The notes under the pieces are model-generated. The model was not told the DNA's origin and did no database searches. It saw only the letters and a program-made list of their open reading frames with translations. From positions 124,001 to 188,000 of the forward strand of contig NZ_VCGX01000004.1 in assembly GCF_007671655.1 (NCBI RefSeq): a stretch of DNA of 64,000 nucleotides. The letters run 5' to 3'. Positions 8,606-17,535 of the stretch are shown one piece after another (position 1 is the first letter of the stretch; each line of letters opens with the position of its first letter). Source of the stretch: Marinobacter piscis (GTDB lineage Bacteria; Pseudomonadota; Gammaproteobacteria; Pseudomonadales; Oleiphilaceae). A program made the translations under genes and the position numbers.

Positions 8606-9429
8606 GCACACTGAATAACAAAACTGTTTTTATCACTGGTGCCAGCCGCGGTATTGGCCGTGCTATTGCCCTTGCCTGTGCCCGCCAGGGAGCCAACGTG
8701 GTTATTGCAGCCAAGTCAGATACACCACACCCGAAGTTACCCGGCACGATACACACGGTAGCCGACGAGGTGCGCGCCGCCGGAGGCCAGGCGCTGCCTC
8801 TGGTTCTCGATGTGAGAGATGAAGACCAGATTAAACAGCGCATTGACGAGGCTGCTGAGCACTTCGGAGGCCTTGATGCTCTGGTCAACAACGCCGGCGC
8901 GATCCGCCTGACCGGCGTTGAACAACTGAAAGTCAGTCGCTTCGACTTGCTGCACCAGGTGAATGCCCGGGCTGTGCTTGCCTGTAGCCAGGCCGCTTTG
9001 CCCTGGCTCAAAAAATCCGGACACGGCCACATTCTGAGCATGTCACCGCCGGTGAACATGGACCCTAAATGGTTCGCCCACTTTGGTCCTTACACCTCAA
9101 CAAAATACGCCATGACCATGATCAGTATCGGCATGGCACAGGAGTTCAGACGATACGGCATAGCAGTAAACACGCTCTGGCCAAAAACCGTGATTTCCAC
9201 CGCTGCCATTCAGCATGAAGCCGGTGGCGAACAGCTGATGGCCAAAGGCCGCACGCCCGATATCATGGCCGACGCCGCTGTCAGCATTCTGAGCCGCCCG
9301 GCCGAAGAAATGACCGGACAGAACCTGATTGATGAAGACGTGCTCCGCGAGGACGGTGTCACCGACTTTGATGTTTACCGTTACGTGCCCGGTGACGCTG
9401 ACCTGATGCCAGACCTTTACCTGGACTGA
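8602..9429 (+). CDS. atuG: Short-chain dehydrogenase AtuG (HSDL2-like SDR)
   Basis: SDR of 275 aa with TGASRGIG (residues 12-19), NNAGA, and an active-site YTSTKYAM segment giving a normal YxxxK, in contrast to the atuB product. The long IAAKSDTPHPKLPGTIHTVA insertion after beta-2 is typical of the hydroxysteroid-dehydrogenase-like HSDL2 branch. Citronellol/citronellal oxidation or a later beta-hydroxyacyl step is plausible but unproven. It overlaps atuF by 4 nt and is followed 57 bp later by the acyl-CoA synthetase. Confidence 0.8.
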   Translation: MSTLNNKTVFITGASRGIGRAIALACARQGANVVIAAKSDTPHPKLPGTIHTVADEVRAAGGQALPLVLDVRDEDQIKQRIDEAAEHFGGLDALVNNAGAIRLTGVEQLKVSRFDLLHQVNARAVLACSQAALPWLKKSGHGHILSMSPPVNMDPKWFAHFGPYTSTKYAMTMISIGMAQEFRRYGIAVNTLWPKTVISTAAIQHEAGGEQLMAKGRTPDIMADAAVSILSRPAEEMTGQNLIDEDVLREDGVTDFDVYRYVPGDADLMPDLYLD

Positions 9430-9486
9430 ACCTGAAGGCGGCTCTGGTGATCTTGATGAACGACAACAACAACTTACGGGAAAACC

Positions 9487-11310
9487 ATGAACCAAGATAA
9501 TGTTACTGCAATGGACATCGCGCGCAGTCTGCCGGGAATGCTGAGACGCTTCCCGGCCATTGCAAAAGGCTATTATTACTACTCAGTCAAAGATAAGCAG
9601 AAAGCACTGACCCTCGGCACCCTGGTTGAAAACAACGCCGAAAAATACCGTGACAGGCCGGCCATCCTTTTTGAGGATCGCCGCATCACCTGGGGAGAGT
9701 TCAACGCCTGGTCCAACCGGATCGCTGCCTTCTTCCTGGCCCGGGGACTGAAAAAAGGCGATTCAATTGCTGTGCTCCTGGAAAACCGCCCGGAACTACT
9801 CGCAGTAGTGACAGGAGCAGCCAAGATCGGTGTGGCCTGCGCCATGATGAACACGTCTCAGAAAGGCCGGGTGCTGGAACACAGCGCCGGCCTGGTCAGC
9901 CCGAAAATGGTTGTGGTGGGCGAGGAACTGGTCGCCACCTTCGATGCGGTAAAAGCAAACCTTGAATTTGATCACCCCTCGCCCTTTCTGTTCGTGGCAG
10001 ACAGCAACACCCTTGAGACCTTCGGTAATGCCCCCTCCGATTACATCAACATGGCACAGGAGGTCAGCACCTGCAGCAGCGACAACCCGGTTCTGACGGA
10101 CCCGCCCCGAATGGGGGATACCGCCATTTTCCTGTACACCTCCGGAACCACCGGCCTGCCCAAGGCGGCTCCTGGTTCACACAACAAGTTCCTGAAGGCA
10201 TACGGGGGCTTTGGCCTGATGTCCCTGTCTCTGACTCCCGAAGACGTCTTCTACTGCACCCTGCCGCTGTATCACGGTACCGGGCTTGTGGTGTGCTGGG
10301 GGGCAACGCTGGCGGGAGGCCCGGCCTTTGCCCTGCGCCGGAAATTCTCTGCCAGCGCTTTCTGGGACGATGTAAGATATTACAACGCAACCACCTTTGG
10401 CTACATCGGTGAGTTGTGTCGCTACCTGCTTAACCAGCCACCCAGTGAGCAGGACCGCAACCACCGCCTTACGAAAATGCTCGGCAACGGATTGCGCCCA
10501 TCTATCTGGAAAGAATTCAAGGACCGCTTTGGCATTGAGACCATTTCAGAGCTCTATGCCTCCAGCGAAGGCAATATTGGTTTCAGCAACTTCTTCAACA
10601 TGGACAACACGGTCGGCCTGTCCACAGCGCCGTACAAACTGGTGAAATTCCACGATGGCACCCGCGACCCGATCCGTGACGACAACGGCCGGATGCAGGA
10701 GGTTGTCAAAGGGGAGCCGGGTCTTCTGATTGGCGAAATCACCAAAAAATGGTTTTTTGAAGGCTACACGCAAAAAGAAGCGACGGAAAAATCTATACTC
10801 CGGGATGCCTTCAAAGACGGCGATGCCTGGTTCAACACTGGTGATGTGCTTAAGGATATAGGCTGCCGCCATCTGCAGTTTGTGGACCGTATGGGGGATA
10901 CGTTCCGCTGGAAAGGCGAGAACGTGTCAACCAATGAGGTAGAAAACATTATTGACGGCTCGGGGATGGTAAAAGAAGCCATTGTTTATGGCGTCGAGAT
11001 TCCAAACACCAACGGCAAGGCCGGTATGGTGACCCTGGTGCCAAGCGGTAATAACTTCGACCCGGACAAGCTGCTGAGCTATCTGCAAGACAACTTACCG
11101 GCCTATGCGGTTCCGGTGTTTATGCGCGTTACCGACGCCATCGACACAACCGGTACCTTCAAGTATCGCAAGGTGGATATCCAGAATGCCGGTTACTCAC
11201 TCGACCGGCCCCATGAGGAGGTTTTTGCCTGGCTTCCGAAAACCGAGGGCTACACCTTACTGACTCCGGAGCTGGTATCGGATATTAATTCCGGGCAATT
11301 TAAGTTCTGA
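9487..11310 (+). CDS. atuH: FATP-type acyl-CoA synthetase (AtuH-like)
   Basis: AMP-forming acyl-CoA synthetase of the fatty-acid transport protein/very-long-chain branch, 607 aa. The P-loop-like motif IFLYTSGTTGLPKAA is near residue 222, ELYASSEGNIGF in the middle, and WFNTGDVLKDIG and DRMGDTFRWKGENVSTNEVE near the C terminus. It would activate citronellic or geranic acid to the CoA thioester at the entry of the atu pathway. It is the last gene before two opposed palindromic elements and a convergent gene. The atuH symbol rests on position after atuG; the family is clear. Confidence 0.78.
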   Translation: MNQDNVTAMDIARSLPGMLRRFPAIAKGYYYYSVKDKQKALTLGTLVENNAEKYRDRPAILFEDRRITWGEFNAWSNRIAAFFLARGLKKGDSIAVLLENRPELLAVVTGAAKIGVACAMMNTSQKGRVLEHSAGLVSPKMVVVGEELVATFDAVKANLEFDHPSPFLFVADSNTLETFGNAPSDYINMAQEVSTCSSDNPVLTDPPRMGDTAIFLYTSGTTGLPKAAPGSHNKFLKAYGGFGLMSLSLTPEDVFYCTLPLYHGTGLVVCWGATLAGGPAFALRRKFSASAFWDDVRYYNATTFGYIGELCRYLLNQPPSEQDRNHRLTKMLGNGLRPSIWKEFKDRFGIETISELYASSEGNIGFSNFFNMDNTVGLSTAPYKLVKFHDGTRDPIRDDNGRMQEVVKGEPGLLIGEITKKWFFEGYTQKEATEKSILRDAFKDGDAWFNTGDVLKDIGCRHLQFVDRMGDTFRWKGENVSTNEVENIIDGSGMVKEAIVYGVEIPNTNGKAGMVTLVPSGNNFDPDKLLSYLQDNLPAYAVPVFMRVTDAIDTTGTFKYRKVDIQNAGYSLDRPHEEVFAWLPKTEGYTLLTPELVSDINSGQFKF

Positions 11311-11367
11311 TTTGGTGCCAGGGTCTTGCTGTGGCCCTGGCCTCCCCTGGCCTTTAAGATCGGTGTT

Positions 11368-11477
11368 AGCCATTCAGGGCAGGTCGTCCCAAAAACCGCT
11401 ACGAGCACATCCATGTGCGCTTGTTTCGGGCCATCCCTGGCCCTCTACATTTTTGGGACGACCTGCCCTGAATGGCT
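11368..11477 (+). repeat. Palindromic two-hairpin element, copy 6 (type II core)
   Basis: Perfect 28-bp arms (11368-11395, 11450-11477) enclose a 54-bp core that differs from that of copy 3 at a single base (CCC for CCT in the second loop), although the arms are unrelated apart from the junction. It lies 57 bp after the atuH stop. With copy 7 it fills most of the 396-bp gap between atuH and the convergent oxidoreductase gene. Confidence 0.92.
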
Positions 11478-11560
11478 TTCAATATCCGGCGAGGGAGCTC
11501 TGGCTAAAAAAGCCCATCTTCAAAACTATCTTGTTGCAGACGATAACGGAAAACCTTGAT

Positions 11561-11670
11561 AGTGAGAGCGAGCGGCCCCTCCCAAAAATGTCTGCGGCCA
11601 AGGACGGCCGCAGCCAAGCGCACATGGATGTGCTCGTAGCGGTTTTTGGGAGGGGCCGCTCGCTCTCACT
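11561..11670 (-). repeat. Palindromic two-hairpin element, copy 7 (type II core, reversed)
   Basis: Perfect 28-bp arms (11561-11588, 11643-11670) enclose a 54-bp core read on the minus strand. The core is the CTGCGGCC version of copy 2 with one loop change (GTCC for ATCC). It lies 83 bp after copy 6 in opposite orientation, mirroring the copy 2/copy 3 pair. It ends 36 bp before the stop of the minus-strand oxidoreductase gene, so it may also separate convergent transcripts. Confidence 0.92.
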
Positions 11671-11706
11671 TACACCTTCATTATCAGGCTACTATGAGAA
11701 GGCAGC

Positions 11707-12687
11707 TCAAGAGCCAACTTTCAAAACCACCTTCCCGGTAGCACGCCGCTCAGTCAGAGCTCCGAGTGCCTTGGCGTAATCCTCAAACTCGAATACTTCG
11801 CTGATTTTGGGATCAATTTTGCCCGCGGCGAAGAGCTCCATCAGCTCCATCATGTTCTGAGCACTTACGTCTGGTTCCCGTTGCGTGAAGCTGCCCCAGA
11901 ATACGCCCACCACGGAACAACCCTTCAGCAGCGCGAGGTTTGCCGGGATTTTCGGGATTTCGCCGGCGGCGAAGCCGATAATCAGATGACGGCCGTTCCA
12001 GGCCATGCCCCGCAGAGCCTGCTCGGTGAAGTCACCACCCACAGGATCGTAGACTACATCAACACCCTTGCTGTTGGTGAGGCGCTTCACCGCATCTTTC
12101 AGGGGCTCTTCGGTGTAGTTGATCAGCTCGTCTGCACCGGCTGCTCTGGCAACGTCCAGTTTTTCCGCAGTGCTGGCGGCCGCGATCACATGGGCGCCCA
12201 TGGCTTTGCCCAGCTCTACCGTTGCAAGCCCGACACCGCCACTGGCGCCAAGCACCAGCAGACTCTCACCCGGCTGGATGTTAGCCCGCTGCTTCAGGGC
12301 GTGATACGAGGTGCCATATACCATGGAAAAGGCAGCGGCTTTTTCGTCGCTCATGCTGTCCGGTACCGGCAACAGGTTTTGCTCAGGTACAACCACCTCT
12401 TCGGCAAAGGCGCCATAGCCTGTCAGGCCCGCTACCCGGTCGCCGGGTTTGAAGCGGGTCACTTTCTCCCCCACTGCAATCACTTCGCCGGACATTTCTC
12501 CGCCCGGGGAAAACGGCATGGTGGGCTTGATCTGATACTTACCCTGAATAATCAAGGTGTCGGGGAAGTTAAGTCCGGCGGCTTTAACGCGGACTTTTAC
12601 ACCGTGCCCTTTGGCTTCGGGGCTGGGCACGTCTTCGATAACCAGGCTCTCAGCCGGGCCATATTCCTTACAGAGGACCGCTTTCAT
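11707..12687 (-). CDS. NADPH:quinone oxidoreductase family protein
   Basis: Zinc-independent medium-chain dehydrogenase/reductase, 326 aa from the ATG at 12687 (MKAVLCKEYGP). An ATG two codons upstream (12693) sits too close to the AAGG Shine-Dalgarno. The GroES-like N-terminal half has GLNFPDTLIIQG; the Rossmann motif is VLGASGGVGLATVELGKAMGA near residue 147; VVYDPVGGDFTEQAL follows. Members reduce quinones or enals with NADPH. Its convergence with the atu operon could hint at unsaturated aldehyde or enone metabolism, but it is not shown to be part of it. Confidence 0.82.
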   Translation of the reverse strand: MKAVLCKEYGPAESLVIEDVPSPEAKGHGVKVRVKAAGLNFPDTLIIQGKYQIKPTMPFSPGGEMSGEVIAVGEKVTRFKPGDRVAGLTGYGAFAEEVVVPEQNLLPVPDSMSDEKAAAFSMVYGTSYHALKQRANIQPGESLLVLGASGGVGLATVELGKAMGAHVIAAASTAEKLDVARAAGADELINYTEEPLKDAVKRLTNSKGVDVVYDPVGGDFTEQALRGMAWNGRHLIIGFAAGEIPKIPANLALLKGCSVVGVFWGSFTQREPDVSAQNMMELMELFAAGKIDPKISEVFEFEDYAKALGALTERRATGKVVLKVGS

Positions 12688-12782
12688 GGGCATTACCTTT
12701 TGATTATTACACTATTGTTGTTGAGGCTTACAAAGCTAACCACTACAGCGCCATGAAGCAAATAAAGAACCTTTATCCTGAC

Positions 12783-12845
12783 CTATAACTCTTGCTTATA
12801 GCTCTTGGCCTGCGTATCGGCAACCGGTAAGATTACCGTTTTTTT
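12783..12845 (+). promoter_or_regulatory. Tandem hairpin leader before the purine permease (possible attenuator)
   Basis: Two small hairpins precede the permease gene: CTATAA/TTATAG (12783-12801, 7-nt loop) and CGGTA/TACCG (12825-12838, 4-nt loop) followed directly by seven T residues (12839-12845). The second has the form of a short intrinsic terminator lying 90 bp upstream of the start codon. I cannot fit the aptamer core of a purine riboswitch to it. Termination before a purine transporter would make sense as attenuation. Confidence 0.4.
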
Positions 12846-12935
12846 AGCACAGCTCTATTACGACTTTCAGCTGATACCCGATCCTGATCCATTCAAAACC
12901 TCACATTCTCGCACCCTGAAAGGCAGACACCCGTC

Positions 12936-14234
12936 ATGCTCGAACGACTGTTTCAACTCCAGGCCCATGGCACCACGGTTCGCAAAGAACTGGTCGCGGG
13001 CATTACCACTTTCCTGACCATGGCCTACGTGATTGTGGTCAACCCCAGCATTCTGTCTTCTACAGGCATGGATTTCGGGGCGGTTTTTGTGGCCACGTGT
13101 CTGGCTGCAACCATCGGCACATTGATCATGGGGCTGTGGGCCAACTACCCGATTGCCCTGGCGCCGGGTATGGGGCTGAATGCGTTTTTCTCTTTCACCG
13201 TTGTCGGCAGTCTGGGATACAGCTGGGAAGTGGCGCTGGGCGCCGTGTTCCTGTCAGGTGTCACCTTTTTTCTGCTGAGCATCTTCAAAATCCGTGAATG
13301 GATTATCAACAGCATTCCGTTGTCCCTGCGTTTTGGCATTTCCGCAGGCATCGGGTTTTTCCTGGCACTCATCGCTTTCAAGAATGCGGGCGTAGTCGTG
13401 GACAACCCGGCCACCCTGGTGGGCCTGGGGGATTTGAGTTCCGCCGAAAACCTGCTGTTTTTCGGCGGTTTTGTTTTGATTTGCGCATTGTCATACCGGC
13501 GCATAACAGGCGCGGTCATGATTGGCATTATTGCTGTAACCGTAGCTGCCATGATGCTGGGCCTGGTTGAGTACGACGGCTTCTTTTCTGCACCGCCAAG
13601 CCTGGCTCCCACTTTCATGAAGCTGGACATTGCCGGCGCCCTGAATGTCGGTATGATCAGTATTGTGTTCGCGTTCCTGTTTGTGGATCTTTTCGACACT
13701 TCCGGTACGTTGATCGGGGCAGCCCAGCGTGGTGGCCTTCTTGACAAGGATGGCAAACTTCCGCGACTGGGGCGGGCACTGATGTCAGACTCAGTTGCCA
13801 CCATGTCCGGGGCGGCTCTGGGCACGTCAACCACAACCAGTTACATTGAGTCCACAGCCGGTATTTCTGCCGGTGGGCGCACCGGGCTGACTGCCGTCGT
13901 TGTTGCCCTGTTGTTTCTCGCCTGTCTTCTGCTTTCTCCTATTGCCAGCATCATTCCGCCTTATGCTACTGCCCCGGCGCTTCTGTACGTAGCGGTGCTG
14001 ATGACCAGCGGCCTTAAACTGATAGACTGGGAAGACATTACCGACGCGGCCCCGGCTGTTGTTACCGCGCTGGTGATGCCGCTGACGTTCTCCATTGCCA
14101 ACGGGATTGCTCTGGGCTTTATCAGCTACGCCGTTATCAAGGCTCTGAGCGGTCGCTGGTCTGATCTGAACGCAAGCGTTGTCGTGATCTCTGTTGTCTT
14201 TATACTCAAATTCATCTTTCTGGACGCTGCCTGA
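12936..14234 (+). CDS. NCS2/AzgA-type purine permease
   Basis: Inner-membrane nucleobase permease of the AzgA/PbuG branch (adenine, guanine, hypoxanthine), 432 aa with about 12-14 hydrophobic segments. Signature blocks: TTFLTMAYVIVVNPSIL near the N terminus, ALAPGMGLNAFF near residue 75, and GTSTTTSYIESTAGISAGGRTGL near residue 290. The Apt gene starts 28 bp downstream, so uptake and salvage of purines are probably co-expressed. A terminator-like hairpin lies in its leader. Confidence 0.88.
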   Translation: MLERLFQLQAHGTTVRKELVAGITTFLTMAYVIVVNPSILSSTGMDFGAVFVATCLAATIGTLIMGLWANYPIALAPGMGLNAFFSFTVVGSLGYSWEVALGAVFLSGVTFFLLSIFKIREWIINSIPLSLRFGISAGIGFFLALIAFKNAGVVVDNPATLVGLGDLSSAENLLFFGGFVLICALSYRRITGAVMIGIIAVTVAAMMLGLVEYDGFFSAPPSLAPTFMKLDIAGALNVGMISIVFAFLFVDLFDTSGTLIGAAQRGGLLDKDGKLPRLGRALMSDSVATMSGAALGTSTTTSYIESTAGISAGGRTGLTAVVVALLFLACLLLSPIASIIPPYATAPALLYVAVLMTSGLKLIDWEDITDAAPAVVTALVMPLTFSIANGIALGFISYAVIKALSGRWSDLNASVVVISVVFILKFIFLDAA

Positions 14235-14262
14235 GCAGCGCCCGGACTGAGAGCCAGATTCT

Positions 14263-14805
14263 ATGGATTACTTTTCTCAAAGCATCAAACAAGCCATCCG
14301 CACCGTGCCCGACTGGCCGACGCCGGGCGTCTCTTTTCGTGATATCACCACGGTTCTGCAGGACAAAACCGCCTTCAGAAAGCTCATCGATGCGTTTGTG
14401 CACCGCTACCACGGCCACAAAATTGATGCGGTCGCAGCGGTCGACGCCCGGGGTTTCGTGATTGGTTCTGCGCTGGCCTACGAGCTCAACGCCTCTCTGG
14501 TGCTGGTACGCAAAAAAGGCAAGCTGCCGTTCGATACGCTGGTAGAAGACTATGAACTTGAATATGGCACTGCCTCTGTGGAGCTGCATCAGGACGCATT
14601 CAAACCCGGCGACCAGGTGGTACTGGTGGACGATCTGATTGCGACCGGCGGCACCATGCTGGCAGCCGCCCGGCTGATTCGCCGTATCGGTGCCGAGATC
14701 GTGGAGGTTGCCGCCATGATTGACCTGCCTGACCTTGGCGGCTCCAGCAAACTGCAAAAAGAGCAGTTGAAGGTCTATACTGTCTGTTCATTTGATGGAG
14801 AGTAA
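14263..14805 (+). CDS. apt: Adenine phosphoribosyltransferase
   Basis: Cytosolic enzyme of 180 aa that makes AMP from adenine and PRPP. The PRPP-binding motif [17 protein letters not shown] is at about residues 122-138, and the family blocks [12 protein letters not shown] (residues 18-29) and [15 protein letters not shown] are intact. Length equals that of typical bacterial Apt. It lies just downstream of the purine permease. Confidence 0.95.
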   Translation: MDYFSQSIKQAIRTVPDWPTPGVSFRDITTVLQDKTAFRKLIDAFVHRYHGHKIDAVAAVDARGFVIGSALAYELNASLVLVRKKGKLPFDTLVEDYELEYGTASVELHQDAFKPGDQVVLVDDLIATGGTMLAAARLIRRIGAEIVEVAAMIDLPDLGGSSKLQKEQLKVYTVCSFDGE

Positions 14806-14819
14806 TAGGGGGAGGCTCC

Positions 14820-15482
14820 ATGGATCAGTATCAGCACCACTGGAAAGATGGCACCCCGGTGCACCTGCCCTTGGGGAAAATCGTGTGTGTGGGCCGGAAT
14901 TACGCAGAGCACGCCAAAGAGCTTGATAACCCGGTGCCTTCCCAGCCTTTGTTGTTCATCAAACCCGCCTCCTCGGCTGTGCACGTTACACGCCCCCTAG
15001 AGCTTCCAGATAACGCCGGCCAGGTGCACTTTGAAAGTGAACTGGCCGTGCTGATCGGCAAGCCTCTGACGCGCGCTTCAGCCAGTGATGCCCAGACAGC
15101 CATTCTCGGCTATGGTCTGGCCCTTGATCTGACCCTTCGGGACCTGCAAAGCCAGCTTAAAGACAAAGGGCACCCCTGGGAGCGGGCCAAGGCCTTTGAT
15201 GGCGCCTGCCCCCTGTCGCCGTTTGTGGCGGCTGAGCATTTCAGCCATGATCACATTGTTTTCAGCCTGGATATCAACGAAGAGCGCCAGCAAAGCGGTG
15301 ACACGCGGGATATGCTGTTCCCGATTGTTCCGTTACTAGCTCATATCAGTAACCATTTCACCCTGATGCCCGGCGATGTGGTGCTTACCGGTACCCCGAA
15401 AGGCGTCGGCCCCCTGTTTTCCGGACAAACCCTGACCCTGGAACTGGAAGATCAGTTGTCTGTATCTACCAAAGTGGTTTAA
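14820..15482 (+). CDS. Fumarylacetoacetate hydrolase family protein
   Basis: FAH-fold hydrolase/decarboxylase, 220 aa, similar in size and motifs to E. coli YcgM. KIVCVGRNYAEHAKEL is at the N terminus, VHFESELAVLIGK carries the metal-binding acids, and GDVVLTGTPKGVGPL is near the C terminus. The metal site (E-x-E...D) appears complete. It starts 15 bp after apt behind a GGAGG site, so it may be co-transcribed with it. Likely substrates are acylpyruvates or oxaloacetate; the exact one is unknown. Confidence 0.85.
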   Translation: MDQYQHHWKDGTPVHLPLGKIVCVGRNYAEHAKELDNPVPSQPLLFIKPASSAVHVTRPLELPDNAGQVHFESELAVLIGKPLTRASASDAQTAILGYGLALDLTLRDLQSQLKDKGHPWERAKAFDGACPLSPFVAAEHFSHDHIVFSLDINEERQQSGDTRDMLFPIVPLLAHISNHFTLMPGDVVLTGTPKGVGPLFSGQTLTLELEDQLSVSTKVV

Positions 15483-15540
15483 CTTGGGCAGAGTTTAACC
15501 CGACAGACACAATTTTCCGGAAGAGTGCGTATACTCAGGC

Positions 15541-16863
15541 ATGGCAAAAAAACCGGTTACCTCACGCAGTGGTCGATTCTTCAAGCTTGCAGGCATGACT
15601 GCCTCGGTGGCAGGGCAGTATGCGGGCCAGAAAGCCCGCCGGCTGGTGAGTGGCGAAAACGATGACGGCGCCCGCAGTGAAAGCTACAGCCGCATGGCCA
15701 ACCGTATAACCAGCACTCTGGGTGAAATGAAAGGCGCCGCCATGAAGGTGGGTCAGATTGCCTCACAAACCCAGGACTTCCTGCCCCGGGAGTTCTCTGA
15801 AGCGCTTCAGACCCTGCAGAAAGAAGCGCCCCCCATGCCTTTCGACATTATTCTGGAGCAGATAGAAACCGAACTGGGGAAGCCGGTAGGTGAGCTGTTT
15901 GAGTACCTCCAGGAACCCCCCTACGCCGCTGCCTCAATCGGCCAGGTCCATCGGGCCCGCATGCACGACGGCACGGATGTGATCGTAAAGGTACAGTATC
16001 CGGGTGTGGATGAGTCCTGCGACTCCGACCTGAAGCAACTGCGCCTGGCCCTGAGGCTTGGCGGGCTGCTAAAAATGCCCAAGGAGTCCGTTGACAGGTT
16101 ATTCAACGAGATCGGGGAGCGCTTGCGGGAGGAGCTGGACTACGAAAACGAAGCCCGTAACATCGAGCTGTTCCGTGAGTTCCACAAGAACGACCCCTGG
16201 GTGATTATTCCTGCCGTTATCCACAGCCACTCTACGCGCCACATACTGACCCTCGAACTGGTAGAAGGCGATCATGTCAGTGAGGTTACCCCTGAGCGTT
16301 ACGATCAGGCGACCATCAACCTCATCGGGCACCGGATGTTCACCACCATGGCAGATCAGCTGTTCAGGTTCCGGTGTATTCATGGCGACCCCCATGCGGG
16401 CAACTTTGCCTACCGGCCCGATGGCAGCATCATTATGTACGATTTTGGCTGCGTCAAGAAGCTGAAGCCGGAGATTGTTGAGGCTTACCGCAATGCAGTT
16501 ACAGCGGCGCTGGCTGAGGATTATAAAGCCCTGGATGCGTACCTGATTGCCCTGGGCGCCCGGGTCGAGAGTCAGCCGGCGGTTGATGAGGCCTACTACG
16601 CCATGTGGCGGGATATTCTGGTTGTTCCGTTTGACTCAGAGCAGCCTTATGATTTTGGTGACTCCATCCTGCACAAGCAGGTGGCAGCGAAAACAACCAC
16701 CGTGTTCCAGTATCTGGATTCGTTCAGACCGCCGGTTGAAAGCATTTTTATTGACCGGATGATTGCCGGGCACTACTGGATGCTGAAGCGGCTGGGGGTT
16801 CAGGCAGCGTTTGGAGAGGAGCTGCGCAAATACCTTTCCGAACCGCCCCTAGCGTCTGGCTAA
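15541..16863 (+). CDS. ABC1/UbiB-family atypical kinase
   Basis: AarF/ABC1 protein of 440 aa. The N-terminal region contains LGEMKGAAMKVGQIASQ, matching the KxGQ motif of the family, followed by AAASIGQVHRARMHDG, the nucleotide-binding VIVKVQYPGVDE, and the catalytic HGDPHAGNFAYR with YDFGCVKK as the metal-binding DFG. There is no obvious C-terminal transmembrane pair as in UbiB itself, so this is probably an ABC1 paralogue rather than the ubiquinone-operon UbiB. The last 15 bp overlap the convergent sirtuin gene. Confidence 0.85.
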   Translation: MAKKPVTSRSGRFFKLAGMTASVAGQYAGQKARRLVSGENDDGARSESYSRMANRITSTLGEMKGAAMKVGQIASQTQDFLPREFSEALQTLQKEAPPMPFDIILEQIETELGKPVGELFEYLQEPPYAAASIGQVHRARMHDGTDVIVKVQYPGVDESCDSDLKQLRLALRLGGLLKMPKESVDRLFNEIGERLREELDYENEARNIELFREFHKNDPWVIIPAVIHSHSTRHILTLELVEGDHVSEVTPERYDQATINLIGHRMFTTMADQLFRFRCIHGDPHAGNFAYRPDGSIIMYDFGCVKKLKPEIVEAYRNAVTAALAEDYKALDAYLIALGARVESQPAVDEAYYAMWRDILVVPFDSEQPYDFGDSILHKQVAAKTTTVFQYLDSFRPPVESIFIDRMIAGHYWMLKRLGVQAAFGEELRKYLSEPPLASG

Positions 16864-17535
16864 AAAGCTCGCTGCCCACTCTGCAACGCCCTCTCCTGCG
16901 CCTTTGCGGATTACTCTTGCCCGGGACACACCGGCCGTTTCGCCCGGATCCACCACGGTAATCGGTACGTCCATATCCACCTCATGGACCAGCCCGGCCG
17001 CCGGGTATACCTGCAGCGAGGTACCGACAATAAGCAGGTCGTCTGCCGTACGTACTATGTCGGCAGCGGCCTCAAGCATGGGAACCTCTTCACCGAACCA
17101 GACAATGTGGGGGCGCAGCTGCTGGCCCAGTTCGCAAAAATCTCCTGGCTCTATGTCGCGATAACCTATGTCATAAACCAGCTCGGGATTCACTGAGCTT
17201 CTGGCTTTGGTGAGCTCGCCGTGAAGGTGTATGACATGGCTGGAGCCGCCACGCTCGTGCAAGTCATCTACGTTCTGCGTAACGATGGTTACACGGTGAT
17301 GCTGTTCCAGCTCTCCCAGTAACTGGTGAGCACGGTTAGGCTGAGCCGTCGCCAGCTGCCGCCGGCGCTCATTGTAAAAGCGCAGCACCAACTCCTGGTT
17401 GCGCACAAACGCTTCCGGAGTGGCTACGTCGTATACACTGTGCTTCTCCCAGAGGCCGCCGTTATCCCGAAATGTAGACAGCCCGCTTTCAGCGCTGATA
17501 CCGGCGCCGGAGAGTACTACAATGTGTCGCTTCAT
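16849..17535 (-). CDS. Sirtuin (CobB-like) lacking the zinc cysteines
   Basis: NAD-dependent protein deacylase, 228 aa. It has GAGISAESGLSTFRDNGGLW, the catalytic TQNVDDLHERGG...HLHGE block and VGTSLQVYPAAG. The FYNERR segment retains the Tyr and Arg that in E. coli CobB favour succinyl/malonyl-lysine. After HLHGELTKARSS the region normally holding two CxxC zinc pairs is short and contains only one Cys, so a structural zinc is unlikely. The start overlaps the stop of the upstream FAD-linked oxidase by 4 nt, suggesting one transcript. Confidence 0.87.
   Translation of the reverse strand: MKRHIVVLSGAGISAESGLSTFRDNGGLWEKHSVYDVATPEAFVRNQELVLRFYNERRRQLATAQPNRAHQLLGELEQHHRVTIVTQNVDDLHERGGSSHVIHLHGELTKARSSVNPELVYDIGYRDIEPGDFCELGQQLRPHIVWFGEEVPMLEAAADIVRTADDLLIVGTSLQVYPAAGLVHEVDMDVPITVVDPGETAGVSRARVIRKGAGEGVAEWAASFLARR

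Noticed and set aside
12694-12935. Purine riboswitch before the NCS2 permease
   Set aside because: The three-way junction core with the conserved loop sequences could not be fitted; only simple hairpins are seen.
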